Shown here piece by piece: positions 50,001 through 63,740 of a DNA stretch of 64,000 nt. This DNA comes from Apostichopus japonicus (taxonomy: Eukaryota; Echinodermata; Holothuroidea; Aspidochirotida; Stichopodidae): contig NC_092579.1 of assembly GCF_037975245.1 (NCBI RefSeq), positions 14,618,678 to 14,682,677 of the forward strand. Reading direction: 5' to 3'. The notes under the pieces were generated by a model. The model was not told the origin of the DNA. It worked only from the letters and a program-made list of their open reading frames with translations, and searched no databases. The position numbers and the translations under genes were made by a program. The stretch's first letter is position 1, and each line of letters opens with the position of its first letter.

Positions 50001-53000
50001 GGGGATATAAGAACGACACAATCTGGTCAGAAGTGGTGAAAAACATATGATCATTAATGAAAAATAAAAGTAAATCACCAATTATAAAACGATATAAAGT
50101 AAGACAAAAGCTGGCTCCAAATAAACTGAAGGTTAAGAACAAAGGAGCCTCTCTTCACTTCATTCACGTCCAAACTCTCAGTTCTCTGCTCCGAATATTT
50201 GAATAAGCATTTCAAGATTTTAGCTTGGACCTTATTATCATAATTACAGACATAAAATTAAGGTAATATCATTGAGAATATACATTTCCATGAATACACT
50301 TCCATTGTGATATGTCCTTCACAAACAAGAACATTTCCTATGGATACGTCTGGGAGCAAAGTTGTGGATAATTGGGGATTTATTACTGTGCAATAGTGCT
50401 TGGAACATTCTAAAACCAGTTTATAGAAAGTATTCACACCTTACACACAAAATGTTCTTTCCATAATGTTCTAACCATACCCCAGTTTTGAAAATGTTAG
50501 GTCAACACCAGGGCTCGAAATAAGCCAAGGCCAGTGAGGCCACCGGCCTCAGTGCCCTTGGAGTTGGCCTTGGTGCCCTATTCACTGGCCCTGGTAACTG
50601 GCCTTGGTGCCCTGGTCAATATGCTCATATGCACAACAGTAAATAACCTGTCCTGAGGCCAAACTGGCCTGCCCTAAAAATTACGAAATTCGAGCCCTGG
50701 TCAACACACTGCTATGCCAATTTCAACATTGATGAAATGAATATTAGCAGATAGGGTGGGTCACGAACCTTGATTGCATCCATTATTCTTCTCACACAGT
50801 CTGTGTTCTCGTGAAGATTCTAAACATGAAAATACCAGTCATTTTTTAAAAGGGAAGTATACATATATTTTAACATCAACATTATATCCACTAAACATCA
50901 AAAATGCATCACAGCTACTCAAAAAGATAAAATCATTCAATGAGATTAAATGTTAATCTAGGTTTTTTGTTGTTGTGAACATTGCTTTTTTCACTTTTCA
51001 AGGGTAAGGGTAATGAAGGGTGGGTATTTGGAGTTATTTAGGGATATAAATTGCCATAAAAGAGTATTCTAAAGTGTATAAAAAGTCACAATTATGCCTT
51101 TCATCTCTTGTACCATATCTTCATGAATTCTAAGTTTTTAATAGCATAATCCAAATTTGGACAAAGTTCCAACGATAATTCCCACAGGTTGGATTGGAAC
51201 ACTTTACGACCAGTCACACTGAGTGATTCTTGAGGACTTCGGTAAAAGGTAAAATGAAATTGAAAAGTATGAAACCAGCAGTTGGTTCAATTATAACAGA
51301 GACTCATTCTCTCACCATTTTTTGGACATCCACCATTGCCTGGAGCTCTTCCATAACTAACAACCAGAGTTCACCTAGAATCCTAAAAAACATGCAAAAG
51401 AGAAATGGAAAAGAAAATTCACTCTCTCTAATCTACTTCAGATTATATACGCTTCCTGGATATTAGAAGATTCTCTCTTCCGTGTTTCAGTTTTAAAGGT
51501 TAACAATTTTAACATCCGTCTGACAATAAGTCATATTTTGGCTTTCTATTACATACTTTAAGACCAACTGTCTGCCAACATTCTGAAATGATGTAGAAAC
51601 AGAACCGTTGGATAGAATCAACACTTTTCATACGCCAAGAAGGGATTATAAAAACAAACACATCAGCAGGAACATAATTTTATCTACATTTCAAATATTG
51701 TAATACAGATTCCACAAAATATGAGTTTGTTCAAACCTGTCTTAAGGAGGACAAAGTCATAGATGAAACTAAAATAAACAGGTCATCTTTTTATCTTTTG
51801 TTGAATGCTCATGAACTTTTGAAAACATGTTTGTTCTTTCTGACAATTTCTTTGTATGGTTTCAGTTGATGAGTTGTTTAGTATAAATGTATAAACTGAA
51901 TTTCTTCAGCACCACAGCTTCATACCAGCACCACACCCCCCACCCCCTCATCCCCGACCTCTCATCAGCAAAACGAAATGTTGAAAGGAATCACCAAGAA
52001 TCATAGGGCTGAAATGCTCAGTTGGTAGAGCATAAAACTGTTATTTCTGAGATCACCTGGTTCAAAACTGGTAATGATAGGAATTTTTGTACCCTGCCTC
52101 CTGTTGATATCATAATTGATTCTTGGTTCAACATGTTTGTCTTTTCTTTCTTTCAGGAAAAATTGCAATAAGTACATATGCTTCACCTAAATAGAACTCA
52201 GGGATGAGTTTGTACATTAGAGAAGCAAATTCTCACCTTTTGAAGTTATTGTCCACAACAAGGCTGTGGAGGGTTTTCACATTTGTTTCCAAGTACTCAA
52301 GAATAGGAACCACAACCTGCAATAAAAATAATCCACAAAATGATCAATCAGTGAGAAACATTGATGATTTGGGGTTCGCAAAACAGAGTGTCAATAGAAT
52401 TATCCAAATACTCTTCATTTCTTAGTTTAACGTACTTACTTTGCAATGAGACAAACTCAGTGATTTACCCTTTTCTTTAATATAGTTCCCATTTGACTGT
52501 AAAAGTACTATCATTTACATAAGTTTAAACAAACATCACTGTTTTTTTTCCTTCAGTTTTCCCTTAATTGTCCCCCATGACTTCCACTCCCTTTAGGAAA
52601 AACTTCAGTGAACAAAAACTGGACCTTTTCGAAACTTTTCTTCCCTACCCCCCCTTCCCTTTTTTTTAATTATCAATTACAAATAAACAAAGTTAATGAA
52701 AATACAAATAACCTCATTGTTTCAATTTTCTTATTTTGCATAACTCCACCCTTCCCCTTTTCACATCCCTTCTAAGAACAGCATATCCAAAGGCTAAGGT
52801 TTACACAATAGGGAACATTTGTAGGTAGAGAAACAGTATCGATGGTCACCTGATCTGCAGTGACCTCTGAGGTGGAGGTCACAATGGTTTCGATGCATTT
52901 ATGGACGTCGCCCTTCATGAGTTTACAGGCGTGGCAGACTATTTGTCCAATCCTGTTCCTCATGTCATCATCGGCGCTCTGCAGCATCGTCATGAGAGTT

Positions 53001-56000
53001 CGTTCACATTTCATCTGACTCTCTCGTCCATGTTCCTTCTCCAGGGCGGCCACGACTTTATCCAGTCGGAGAGTTTCGTACAGGCTGGCCAGATACTGTC
53101 GGACCTCTTCCAAGTTATTGATGGCTATGCATAGCTGCAAGAGAGTCGTAGGGAGTATTTAAATGAGTGTCGTTGTCTTCAAAATAAACCTTAATCGGTA
53201 ATAAGCATTAAATACTACTGCAAAAGCTCACTTTTTTCTTTTTAGGAATTTCACTGTAAATCTATATAATTTTTAAAATTATCCCTTCGATTATATATTA
53301 TATATATTTTTTGGTATTAATATTTAAGCTGTGTCAATTTATTCTTCATATTCATATTTTAAGGGTTTTGTCATTTTGTTGTCATTGTAAAGCCTTGAAC
53401 ATGCTTTTAAGCATGAAAAGAGCGCTATATAAATTTGGTAAAATAATTATATTAAAAATAATATACACTGATAATGTGGGTGAGTATATGCATAACACTA
53501 ATACTCACAGCTGCATAACATGAATGTCAGCCTGTAATATGTGAAGCAAGGCCCCACTCATCGGACCTAACCACAAAGTACCCTCAGGGATCACTTGGGC
53601 TTGGATTCTATTAATAGTCATACACCATCATTTATCTCAAAGTTTAGTACTTATTATATGCAAAGACCATCATAACTTCTAGCTGGCCGTACCGGCACAT
53701 AAAAATAGAATGCTATAGTGAATAGATACAACTGATCTAGAGTTATCTTGGCATGACCAAGCATTACAGGTGTTTCTCTATGGGAGTGAAAGGTATACTG
53801 CCAACCTGTCCCATATATCTATTGGGATGGATATTTCAAGGCATAAACCTCACACTTCTTCAGTTTGCAAATACTGTGATAGACTGATAGGTACTATTCA
53901 AGAAATTAACTCTGTTTATTCTGTTCTCAAATGAGAAGGCTATCTCTGATGGTTATATTGGTATGAGACTCTTGAAATTAACAAACATTATAATACCTTT
54001 ATTTAATTTTTCAATAAACACATTTCATATACTTACAAGAACTGTTTACACTACAGTCAGGAAATTCTTGGCAGTAGGTTAAATCTCTCATTTCAAATTC
54101 TACATAGATAAAACATGATGCAAACATTACAATTATAAGCTTGTATTAAAAATACCTGGTCACTGACGTCAAACCTTCCGACTGTATCGTAGAAGCCATT
54201 GGCTGTTAATTTAGCATGTATGAGGTGACCATACTCCAAACCGCAGTTGCAAATATACTAGGACAAACAGGAAGCCAAATATCAGCATCATGTAATACCA
54301 TAATTCATATAACTGCTAACAGATACTTCATCATAATGCTTGGAGTACCTGAGATTAATCAAAGACTGTCATCACATCTGACTTTTACTTTTCCATTTTA
54401 TTTTATTTTTTATCTTCTTGGGAGAGCAAAGACTATGGTGTTGAATAAATAAAAATTAAATCAAATATTAAATAGCTAATAATCAAGAAATGGTACAGGC
54501 TATTTCATGTTCATTAAAATAGTGTGAAAAGTTTAGACATTCATTTTATGAAAGATACATTATACGGAAGGCGAGGTATTTATCAAAAGGCAGAAAAATT
54601 GTTCTACAACTTTAAAAGGCCATTCTCAATTAAATCCTTGCCCCTGACCCCCCCCCCCCCACCACTTGAGCCCCAGCCCTCTTAAAATGACCTAAACACT
54701 TTCTAGTGATTCTTACATCTGTAACACACGCTGCAAATACGTAAGCACCAGCAGGATCCGGCCAGTTCAATTTGTTCCAAAAATCAGAAAACTACAGAAG
54801 AGTGAAGAAATGTTAAAATATTAAAAGATATTAAATAATATTAAAAGATGTTGATAAAGATGTTGACAGGTACAAAGACAAAAGCAAAAAAAAGCTTTTG
54901 CACAACAGGTGTAAATATTTTCTATACCTGTATTTGCCAACATAGAATAACAGAAACACAGAGGACCTTTAAACCCTCTCAACCATGGACAGACACATTT
55001 GTTATTTTTAGCTGCTCAATACCTTGAGTTGCTTGTGGAATAATAAACAAAGAAAATGCCACTGTTATTAACCGTTATTGTTTACATAGAGGCAATAGGG
55101 TGCAGTGTTTACATAGACCTGTGCACAAAAGCACACAGATCGCATAGGGTTATATATGTATATATATAATATATATACAACTTATCATGCTTTGGCAAAC
55201 ACTTTTGCAATAGAAAGAAAACTACATTTAAGTTGTACTGGTATTAAAATGATATAAAAGCAGTTGAGTGAAGGCTGCATCCCACTCACGGAAAGTAAAT
55301 AATTATTTAAAGACCAATGAGACCTGATATTGCGAGGGAATACTCACCACCTTGATACAGCCTGTAGCGTCCACAGCCGACGTGCTGTGTTTCACAATAC
55401 TATCCATAGTGTTCATCTACATAGAAAGGTTAGAACACAAATTTAAAAAAAACTATTCTCGGTTCCATTTTTAGACCAGAAAAACCACAGATATCAAAGT
55501 TCATTCTCCAAATGTAACTTGAAAACAGACCCCATGATCAGAAACTTAGATACAGTTAAAACTGTGGACTGGAGTCCATGGCAATATTTTCACATGGAAA
55601 GCAGGAGGGGAAAGGGGGGGCAGTGGGGGGGAGTGGGAGATCTCAGACAAGTAAAGATAGAACTTAACATTATCAGACATTGACTGAGCATGCCTCAGTC
55701 AGGACACTGACACAATCACATTACAGAGCAATTAGACACATTGACTAACTCTGCTTTTGATGTCACACCCAATTATCCCTCAAGGCCAAGAAAATATCCA
55801 ATGGAAATTTGTTAAGGATATCTATGCAAAGTTAACAAATTCCTTCCTTCATGGAAATGCATTTTATATCCGATATATACCCATCCAAGAGTAACCTGTG
55901 ATAATTAAGGTGAAGCTCAATGTTTAAACACCTTCCTGTTACGGTTAGGTTTTATCATTTTAATGGGGTATATCCCACAGGACATGCCATTCCACAAACA

Positions 56001-59000
56001 ACCTGAGAATGCATTGCCTCCACATACATACATCCTTCGCATACAGGAACATTTCCTATGGGTATTTGCATGTGAGAATCTGGATATATGGGTGTTGCAT
56101 TATAAACTGGGCTGTCTAGTAAGAACTGACATTCTGTTTAGGATATTGTGGCTTATTTGAATAACCTGTAGAGGAATCCTTTTGAAATGCCTCCCTTCAT
56201 CGGGTTATATCTTAGATCATGACTTTTACCGATATGACAACATCCTGCTCATGTAGTAATCAAAACAAACAATTACTGCCACATACTGTATCTGTAAAAT
56301 TGTCATAATAAAGTTCATTGAGAAGTTATTGGAACATATAAGAATTTAATGTAATTTTTCTATTACAGATCTTGTTTATTCTTGCTGAATATAGCTTTCA
56401 GAATTATACGATATTTTGAGATAAAATTAATACCTTATCCAACTCTACAGCTTTTGTGATTCTCTGTAAGGATTCCTGCTTGGTGACATCAAACCATCTT
56501 TGGACAGTCTTCTTAAAGACGAGATAAAACTTGGCGGTCGGCGTTGGCTCCTCTCTAGAGGGTAATAAACACATTAAAAACTGACATTAGATACATACCA
56601 GATCTATAAACAAATATAATAAAACTGAAATATCATATAATATAATATTGTGGAGTCCTCTGCCCTATCTATGGCGGAGCATCACTTTCAGAAGATCCAT
56701 GATGTATAGGGGCCTGTATGGTTGAGTCTTTAAATGTTAATGTAATTCTACATGAAGGTTCACACAGACAGACACAGACATCTCTAACTTTTGAAACTAC
56801 AGTGCACGGTTACCTTTCCATTCCTTGCTCGACTAGACACCTCAGGGAGAAGACAACAAGAACATTTTATGATAACAAGAACATAGAGATCTACACAAAA
56901 GCAAACATGAAGTGGTTCTTCCTAGCCTATACAGTTGCCATTCTGTTAGCATGATATGCAACCTAACCTAATACAGTAACCCTTCCTCTCATTAGGTTAA
57001 GCATCTGATGAAACACTAGTAACATCAAACGCAAAGACTATATTATATCCACACCAAGAATTCAAGTTGAACAGGTTCACTCATGTAAGGAAAAATATAT
57101 AATCATTACAGCTAAAACAATGAAGTTTTTGTCATGATGCGAGATATGAATCAAAACTCACTGTGTTTCTTGACACACATAGGCAGTATTAAATGCCGTG
57201 AGGGATTGGTAAAGTTGAAACATCGATGAACTCGCATCTAGGCTCTCCTCTGGGCTTAGAGTGGATTTAATTGCAACATCTAGGGCTTGGCGGACATCTT
57301 GCATAGCCTATCATGGATAGGAACAGGGAAAAAAAGAGTTTCCTAAAGGTAGGCTAACATTTTGGAAATACAGGATGGTTTAACGTATATATCTATAATT
57401 TTACAATATTGACATTCAATCAATTTCAAGCAAACAATTTCAGGAGCAGATCCAGTTTTCTGAGCTTGCTGAAGAGGATCGGTTGAGTTTAATATATTTT
57501 TAACATCATGTCCAGAGTGCAATTAGCTGGCTATCATGCATTCTGTGTATTGAGTCTGACTACAATATGTAATAGCAGATCTGATAACTGTTATAGAAAT
57601 ATTTTAGATTCAATGAAAAAAAAAAAAAACAGAAAACAGTTAGAGAAAGCAACTGTTGTTCTATATTAACTGAATGAAAATATGACAGTATGAAAAATAA
57701 AAATGTGTAGATTTCTTGGAACGCGCTGTCTATAACAGAAACGAAGAACAATTATATGAACACACTTTCTTTTCGAAATAAATGAAAAACAGTATGATTC
57801 TTACCAGGTCCCCAATCTGCCTGTGGACAATGTCCTGATAATCCAAACTGACCACTTTCTTGTAAACGTGTGTAACTAATTTGAGGTCCCTCTCGACATA
57901 GTTCTTCATATTCTCCATGAGACGGGCTAAGAGCGTAACGTCCCTGCAGGTTTCATCGGTGGGAATTTCTTTCCCCATTTCTGACTTCATAAGTGCATAT
58001 GAATCACAGCAGTCGGCCTGAGGGTATAATGAGCAGCATCGTGAATAACTGATAATTGATGCAGAGCTATCCTTCAATTGTCTCTGAGAATTATGTGATA
58101 TATTACATTAGTATGTTCGGTAAAACAGTATTCCTGTGGATTTTTTTGTTTGATTTTTCAAAGAAGTACTTTAATGCCTCTGTATTGTAAAGGATCAAAG
58201 TCATGTATAGAAAATTTGTGTGACGGTGAAGCTGACACATGACCAAGCCGAAGTGTAAATAACTGAATGGGAACAAAATGACTTGGGATTGCAACCTTTT
58301 TAATTACAGTATAAAACAAGACATGTCTTGTCAGTATCCAGCCACCTGTTCAATGTCATAAGAACGAGGAGTTAACCTAGCTTGAGCTCTCTGTAAGAAA
58401 ATTAAAAGCTATAAACAGAATTGAGAAAGTCTTTCAGAAAAAGATTGTTCGAAGTAGTCTTGGATTTTGGTCGGTCACTAACTCGAATGACCCTTTGGCC
58501 AGTTTTAATTCCTGTCAGTATTTTGTTTACACTACTTCCAACTGTTGTACTGCTGAAACATTTTAACATTAAAGTCATGATATGTGTAAGGGTCAACATA
58601 CCTTAATGTCATTCAATGTCTTACCTTTATTGCAGCAATAATACTTGGCTTTAAGCCAGCTTGATAGAGTTGCAGCTGTAAGCCTTTGTCCAAGATATAA
58701 GTCTCATTCAAGCAGCTGTATATAACCAATTAGAGCAAAATTAGACAGCATCAATCTTTAGCATACAATTTCAGGTTTAATATAATTTTCCATAATTACC
58801 ACCGATAAGCAATTATTCATCACCCAGATTATTATTGAGAAGAAAATAACCACTATTGATGATTCCTTTTGTAGTCAAATCAAAATGAAATTGGATGGAA
58901 TGGTTCGTGACCTTAACTCAAAAGATCTGAAAGTAGGAATAAATAGAATTGTAGTTCTGGGGTAAAAAGGAAGTGCTTTTGTCATACGATATGCTACTCA

Positions 59001-62000
59001 ATGGTAGATTTGGAGGAGGGAGGAAGCCAAGGATGACCTATTTAGGTGTAACAGAGCGAGTGAAATGGCTCCAGAACTTAATTAAATTAATACTGATAAT
59101 TAACTGCATTGTTACATTAGTTAGATGAGGAGGTACAGTGGCAGAGAGTAGACAGGCTCCATGAGAGCCAAGAATATCTTCAAACAGAGGTGTATGACTG
59201 GATGCATGTGAATTGGGGGGGGGGGGAGAGGTCACCGTTGCATGTATATTACAGTAAGGCAAAATGAAGTCAATCAAAGTCCACCCCTAACCTTCTCTTC
59301 AACATCACAAAAAGGATCTTCCTCAATGAGAAATCCTTTTCTTTTAATTGATTAATTTTTGGCCCGGCATGCCACAATTTCAATGGTAAAAGCTAGGGTC
59401 AGGGCTTCGCAATAGGCTGCTGCTATAGGGGGTCATATCCAGCTGGTGGAAAGTTTCAATACTGTACTCAGTGAACTAATCAGGTATGCAGACCCTTGAG
59501 GCATTAGGATTGAGCCACCGACCGGCCTATCCTGAACATTGTTAATTCTATATAGGTATATATAGTGAAATATTTATTATTATTATTGATCAAACCACTG
59601 TTTTCCTCCGCTGGTGCCCGCGGAGAATTAATTGACCTTAGATGCAGCATCTCGGTCTTCAAAGGTCTCATGAAAACATATTTATTTACTGCACAGTAAT
59701 GTTTGTTTATGTTGCTTGTGTTTAAGATTGGTGTTTGTTTTGTGTAATTTATTCTTGTTTCTGTAAAGCGCTGTGATCTTTTGTAGAGCGCTCTATCAAA
59801 TACATAATCATAATAATCATAATCATAATAATAATAATCATAATGAATAATAATAATCTATGCGTAACTTACTTCAATAGCACAGAGAGCTTGGTTAGTG
59901 CATCCACATCATTACATGGAAAAACTGTTCTCTGTTTCTGAAGTCTGCTGATTGACATGGTAATGAATCTATGGAGGCAGCCTCTAACTATGGGCTTCTG
60001 TTAAGTCAAATGGACAAAACTGCACATTACAACACATTTTGATGACTCTTCTGGCCATTTTTGGAACAATTTAACTTAATGTATGAATAAATAGTTGAGA
60101 ACATTTTTTCAGGGCATAGGGCAAACTGGTCAACATTTCACTTGAACAGCATTGGAATCGGTCGCTCATCTGATAACAAGTTTGAGCTGGGGGCTTTCTC
60201 TCCTGAGGTCATTACTTTGACTTCCATTCCAGCCAATATACATCTCTTTTACTCCTTCTTAATTTCTTTACAATTTCCCAGTCAGCTTTCTATTCAGAAC
60301 AGCCTCCTGTATTAACCAAAACTTGTCAGAGAAAGGATTTGCAGAGAAATATCTCTCTTAAAAGTAAATAAACAGAAAACTGACTTTTGTTTCTGGAACT
60401 GTAACAAGAACAACCTCTGACTAATGTGATCTTAGAATAACTTTAATGAGGTGTCATTATTAATGGGGAAGAAGCACAGATCTTGAGAGATTTAAGAAAC
60501 TTACGTCGGAGTCATAAATGACCGGATTCGAAGAACAAGAGAGCTTTTTTAAGATGGACAGAAACGTCTTGTACTCCAAGCTAGGCAAACAACATGGCTG
60601 GCTGTAAGCAATCCACTGACTGAAATGATTAATTAATTCATTTAATTCATTTAATTTTCACAATCTTAACGACATGAAAATATTTTGATCCATGGGTTGT
60701 TTACTTGTTAAGAAATACAAGAGGAGAGCCCATCCTCCTTGGCACCTTATTTTACAAAAACTATCTAGGTTAGAGCAAAATGTTGGTCAATAATGTTCCT
60801 TTTTTTTAAGGAGTCTTGCTATGAAGCAATCAAGGATAAAAAAGCCACTGCTTTAGCTGTAGAAAGTCTTTTCCAATCCAATTGCATTAAATATCACTTT
60901 ACCATGCAAGTAGACTCTCATCAGGTCAAAAAAACACTAGATGGGTGTAGAAGGTTGCATACTCCACAATATGTAGAAACAAGCGAATAAGATACTGTTT
61001 AACCAACAATACTTGGCTGGTCATCCAATTGTAAAGATCCGGATCAAAAGATCGATGGATGCATGACTGACAGATTTGTATGTAGTTTATTACTAATCGT
61101 CCGATAGCTACAACATGTAAACCTTGTCTATACATCTCTATTTAAACAAGTGGACATACATATTACAAGACAAAAAAATCCACACATAGAGCATATAAAT
61201 ATTTAATGTTCACACTAGTCTTATATTCTACTCCTGTTAACGTCAATAATATTTTTGTTTTAAATCCTCTGCAGCACTTTTTACATATATATGTATATTT
61301 ATACCAGAAGTTGATTGACCTATGTTTAACCACAGAAACTTGCAATAATACACACATGCTTTTTCTACATAACATGTTGTTTTTTTTTTCAGTATTAATG
61401 ATATACGGAAAAAAAATCAGAATCCTGGAAATTGTAAAACAATAAGTGGAACAATAAAATACTAGGTCTGTTCACTGGAGTAAAAAGGAGAGGGAACAAA
61501 AACAGAAATAAATCTGAAGTAGAGGTTTAAAGTTGAAGCTAGCAGCATACCTGACAGCCTCCTGCTCTAAAGAGATTTCATGTTGTGCTGCATACTGCAT
61601 CAGCAAAGATTTACTGAGAGCAGAGACCTGTCCATCCCAGGTGTCTTTACCGTGTTGTTTCCGTCTGCTTGACACCTCGTAGTGGATGCTTTTGTACCAG
61701 AGTATCTGTAAGACTTGCTCTGCAGTCACAATGTGCAAAGCATGCTGAAAACTCTGATAAGCAATGGGGAATAAAAAGGAAAGGGAAAAATTGACTTGGA
61801 GCTTATAAACATCTTTTGAAAAAAGGGCAACAGATATTTAGGGCTTGCAGGATTAGAACCAGTGACCTAGTTATGATAAGTACAAGTCCTAAGCTGAGCT
61901 ATTCAGCAGTTAACAGTTGATGATCCCAACATGAAAAGTCCTTTATCGGGGTGAAAAAAATCAATTAAAATTGGCACAATGATGAAAATTTAAAAATTGT

Positions 62001-63740
62001 AAAGTTAAAAGTAGAGATTCCAAATTGTTGTTGAACCTAGCATATGTTCTATGAAGGTACAGTAGGGTGTTAGTCTCCTGCTTAAAGCTACATATTGCAC
62101 TGAGTTGGTGTCATGCTGGTGTTGTATTCAGCACCATGTTAAGGGAGAACACAAAAATAGGTAACTGCAGATGTAATCAATTATTTTAGTCCACTAAAGT
62201 GACAATGGAAACAAAGTTGAACTAGTCACAATCTTCTTAAGTCAACAAGTGGAATGATTAGTAGTATATTATCCATTTTATCTACTGGATTAAATGGTCA
62301 ACAACTTGTTGTTTAGGAGGTTGCCAAAAGACTGTAAATACACGTATCTGTTAGTCACATTGTGGGGTATCCAATTTTGCACGAACATTGCAGGTTTCAA
62401 GTGTTGCCTTGTCCAGGAAAACAAAAACAAAGGAATAGAAAGTGGTCCTTTAAATCTATCTTGCTGCATTCAATTTTTAATTTTTTGGCAAACCTCAAGT
62501 CATTTTACTACTTCATACAGAAATGAGGATAGGCCTAACAAACATCTGATCATATGAAATTCATGTTAGCTACAGTGACAACCTTTAAGAAAAAAAATAT
62601 AAAAAATTATGTCTTGTGCCGAACTATTTAAGATGCAGCAAGAAAGCACAGGCATTCGTTATGCGATCATTTTGTGATTCGCTTCTGCGATTCCTACAAT
62701 AGGTCGTACCTTGTGCCTCCATCGAAATCGCAGCTTCACCTCACCGTAATATTTCTTTGAGGTCTTACTATGCAGTGGAAACCAGTCCTCCCTTCCATTG
62801 CTGGGAATTTCCTAACAATAAAGAAAAGGAAACTGGATATCAAGTTGTTTACTCCAAAAGAGGACTGATCCTTCATCACTGAGTTTAACTTACCACAGGC
62901 ACTACACTATGGCTTCTAATAACCAGCAACCCCAGAACAAAACAACTACAACTTACAGCTGAATAGCTCTGTTGGTAGAGCAGGCCTTGTGTTCCCAAAG
63001 CAAATAAAACTAGTCATGGGTGTCCCAGAAAGCAATTAGGTCTCTTTGCTCTATTGAAATCAGTTCCAGTGTATGGTACTGTATTGGCAAGAAACAGTGC
63101 TGTGGTTAATATGTACTAGCACCAGCCTGTGCAATGACATAATTAAAAGTGATCTGTGGCAGTTTGATGGTTGGATAACTATGCTTCTAATCGCCTCATT
63201 TCACTGCCCAGAAAATTCTTGGCTCTTTCAAACTTCAAAACACTAATCAATCCATCACACTTTGGTTACAAGTATTGAATACCCTAGTCTGCCTTGTCTG
63301 GCAGCGAAAAAATGACGATATGACTCAAAACTTGAGGCCTGGAAATATTAAATGTACATTATACCTGTTGTACCAATGGACTGGAGAGTGCCCTGATGAC
63401 CTATTAAAACTTACTAAATATTACGTTCCAAACTTCAAACATTCTTAAAATTTTGAAAGTACTTTTATAAAGTAAGAAAAAATATATACATCACTATGCA
63501 TAACCGACATCCCACCCAGACCCTACCCCTCAGAATTGTGTGGCTGTAGGCTACTGCAGGAAGATATGAAACGATTATCAATCCACTTTTTGACGATTAA
63601 AATATACTACTGTTGTTTTTGCAGCCTGCATGTGCTTATGTGAACAGTAACTTACCTTCAAGGGAACGACAACTACTCCCTCAAAGTCATTGGTGGATGT
63701 GCTGCTTCTTCTAGATGTTTTAGCCACTTCTTTAAAAAAT
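47033..63740 (-). CDS. UNC13D: Munc13-4 (UNC13D)/BAIAP3-like protein, 21 exons, 5' end missing
   Basis: Exons in transcript order: 63740-63656, 62811-62710, 61744-61551, 60619-60505, 59997-59873, 58715-58625, 58017-57805, 57307-57162, 56554-56434, 55416-55348, 54791-54717, 54257-54156, 53134-52850, 52316-52237, 51382-51316, 50819-50769, 49980-49825, 49692-49572, 49128-49005, 48420-48221, 47139-47033. Phases all join, giving 875 residues to TGA. Residues 1-62 are the end of a C2A domain ([19 protein letters not shown]). The MUN domain follows ([31 protein letters not shown]). C2B (about 700-840) keeps calcium-site aspartates 730, 736, 794, 796 and 801 in LDSNGQSDPYV and [15 protein letters not shown]. 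The C-terminus is [17 protein letters not shown]. Munc13-4 primes and tethers vesicles for calcium-triggered release. UNC13D fits slightly better than BAIAP3, but the paralogues are hard to separate. Donors at 49571 and 49004 are the unusual GTTAGT; 50768 is GTTCGT. Confidence 0.9.
49168..49192. repeat. TA microsatellite next to the SINE head
   Basis: A 25-bp (TA)n run directly abutting the first TAGCTCGGTG unit of the SINE. Confidence 0.9.
49193..49474 (+). mobile_element. GCAGGAGGATC SINE, full-length, with iterated A box
   Basis: It starts with six 11-bp units TTAGCTC(A/G)GTG (the fourth is TTAGTTCAGTG), which is the tRNA A-box sequence in tandem. Then come GTTAACACCGGTGCC and the B-box-like GAGTTCGAGTC (about 49289-49299). 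The body is CTGACTTCGGTCAGCTTGCGG and TTTGATAAGCCAATGATGG, and the 3' end is TTGCAGGAGGATCTTAAATAC with a CATACAT tail. Related copies lie at 38979-39178 (antisense) and 31578-31632 (tail only). It is antisense to the host gene, in the intron between 49128 and 49572. Confidence 0.85.
50509..50699. mobile_element. 191-bp hAT-type MITE with 8-bp target duplication
   Basis: GTCAACAC (50501-50508) precedes CAGGGCTCGAAAT, and ATTCGAGCCCTG is followed by GTCAACAC (50700-50707). Terminal inverted repeats of 11 bp (CAGGGCTCGAA) and a perfect 8-bp target duplication identify a hAT MITE. The interior is full of GGCC and CTGGCC segments. It sits in an intron of the UNC13D-like gene. Confidence 0.92.
52003..52085 (+). 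mobile_element. tRNA-like SINE head
   Basis: GGGCTGAAATGCTCAGTTGG plus TAGAGCATAAAACTG resembles the D-arm region of a tRNA, followed by a degenerate B box (CTGGTTCAAAACTGG). The acceptor stem does not pair, so it is a decayed SINE rather than a tRNA gene. It lies in an intron of the UNC13D-like gene. Confidence 0.6.
53388..53450 (+). mobile_element. retroposon 3' tail fragment
   Basis: GTAAAGCCTTGAACATGC and AAAAGAGCGCTATATAAATTTGG are followed by an ATTATATTAAAAATAATA-rich tail. Same tail type as at 11140-11217. Confidence 0.6.
59361..59530. mobile_element. possible degenerate repeat element with GGCC ends
   Basis: Begins GGCCCGGCATGCCAC and ends GCCACCGACCGGCC. It is GC-richer than the surrounding intron. 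The ends are only loosely complementary and I see no target duplication, so the class is undetermined. Confidence 0.25.
59640..59835 (+). mobile_element. 3' end of a LINE (end of reverse transcriptase ORF plus tail)
   Basis: In one frame, codons read [20 protein letters not shown] then TAA (59697-59699). The pattern F-K-x-x-L/M-K-T-x-L-F just before a stop is typical of the end of reverse transcriptase ORFs in several animal LINE groups. After it come GTAAAGCGCTGTGATC and AGAGCGCTCTATCAAATAC and an (ATAATC)n tail. It is 5'-truncated and antisense to the UNC13D-like gene, just upstream (gene sense) of exon 59873-59997. Confidence 0.65.
61840..61915 (-). mobile_element. tRNA-like SINE head, antisense
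   Basis: On the - strand: CTGAATAGCTCAGCTTAGGAC, then AGGTCACTGGTTCTAATCCTG, an A-box-like and an intact B-box-like (GGTTCTAATCC) segment at about 45-bp spacing. There is no closing acceptor stem. It lies in the intron between 61744 and 62710. Confidence 0.6.
62950..63070 (+). mobile_element. tRNA-like SINE, degenerate
   Basis: AGCTGAATAGCTCTGTTGG plus TAGAGCAGGCCTTGTG is a D-arm-like head related to those at 52003 and 61840. The B box is not recognisable. It lies in the intron between 62811 and 63656 of the UNC13D-like gene. Confidence 0.5.
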
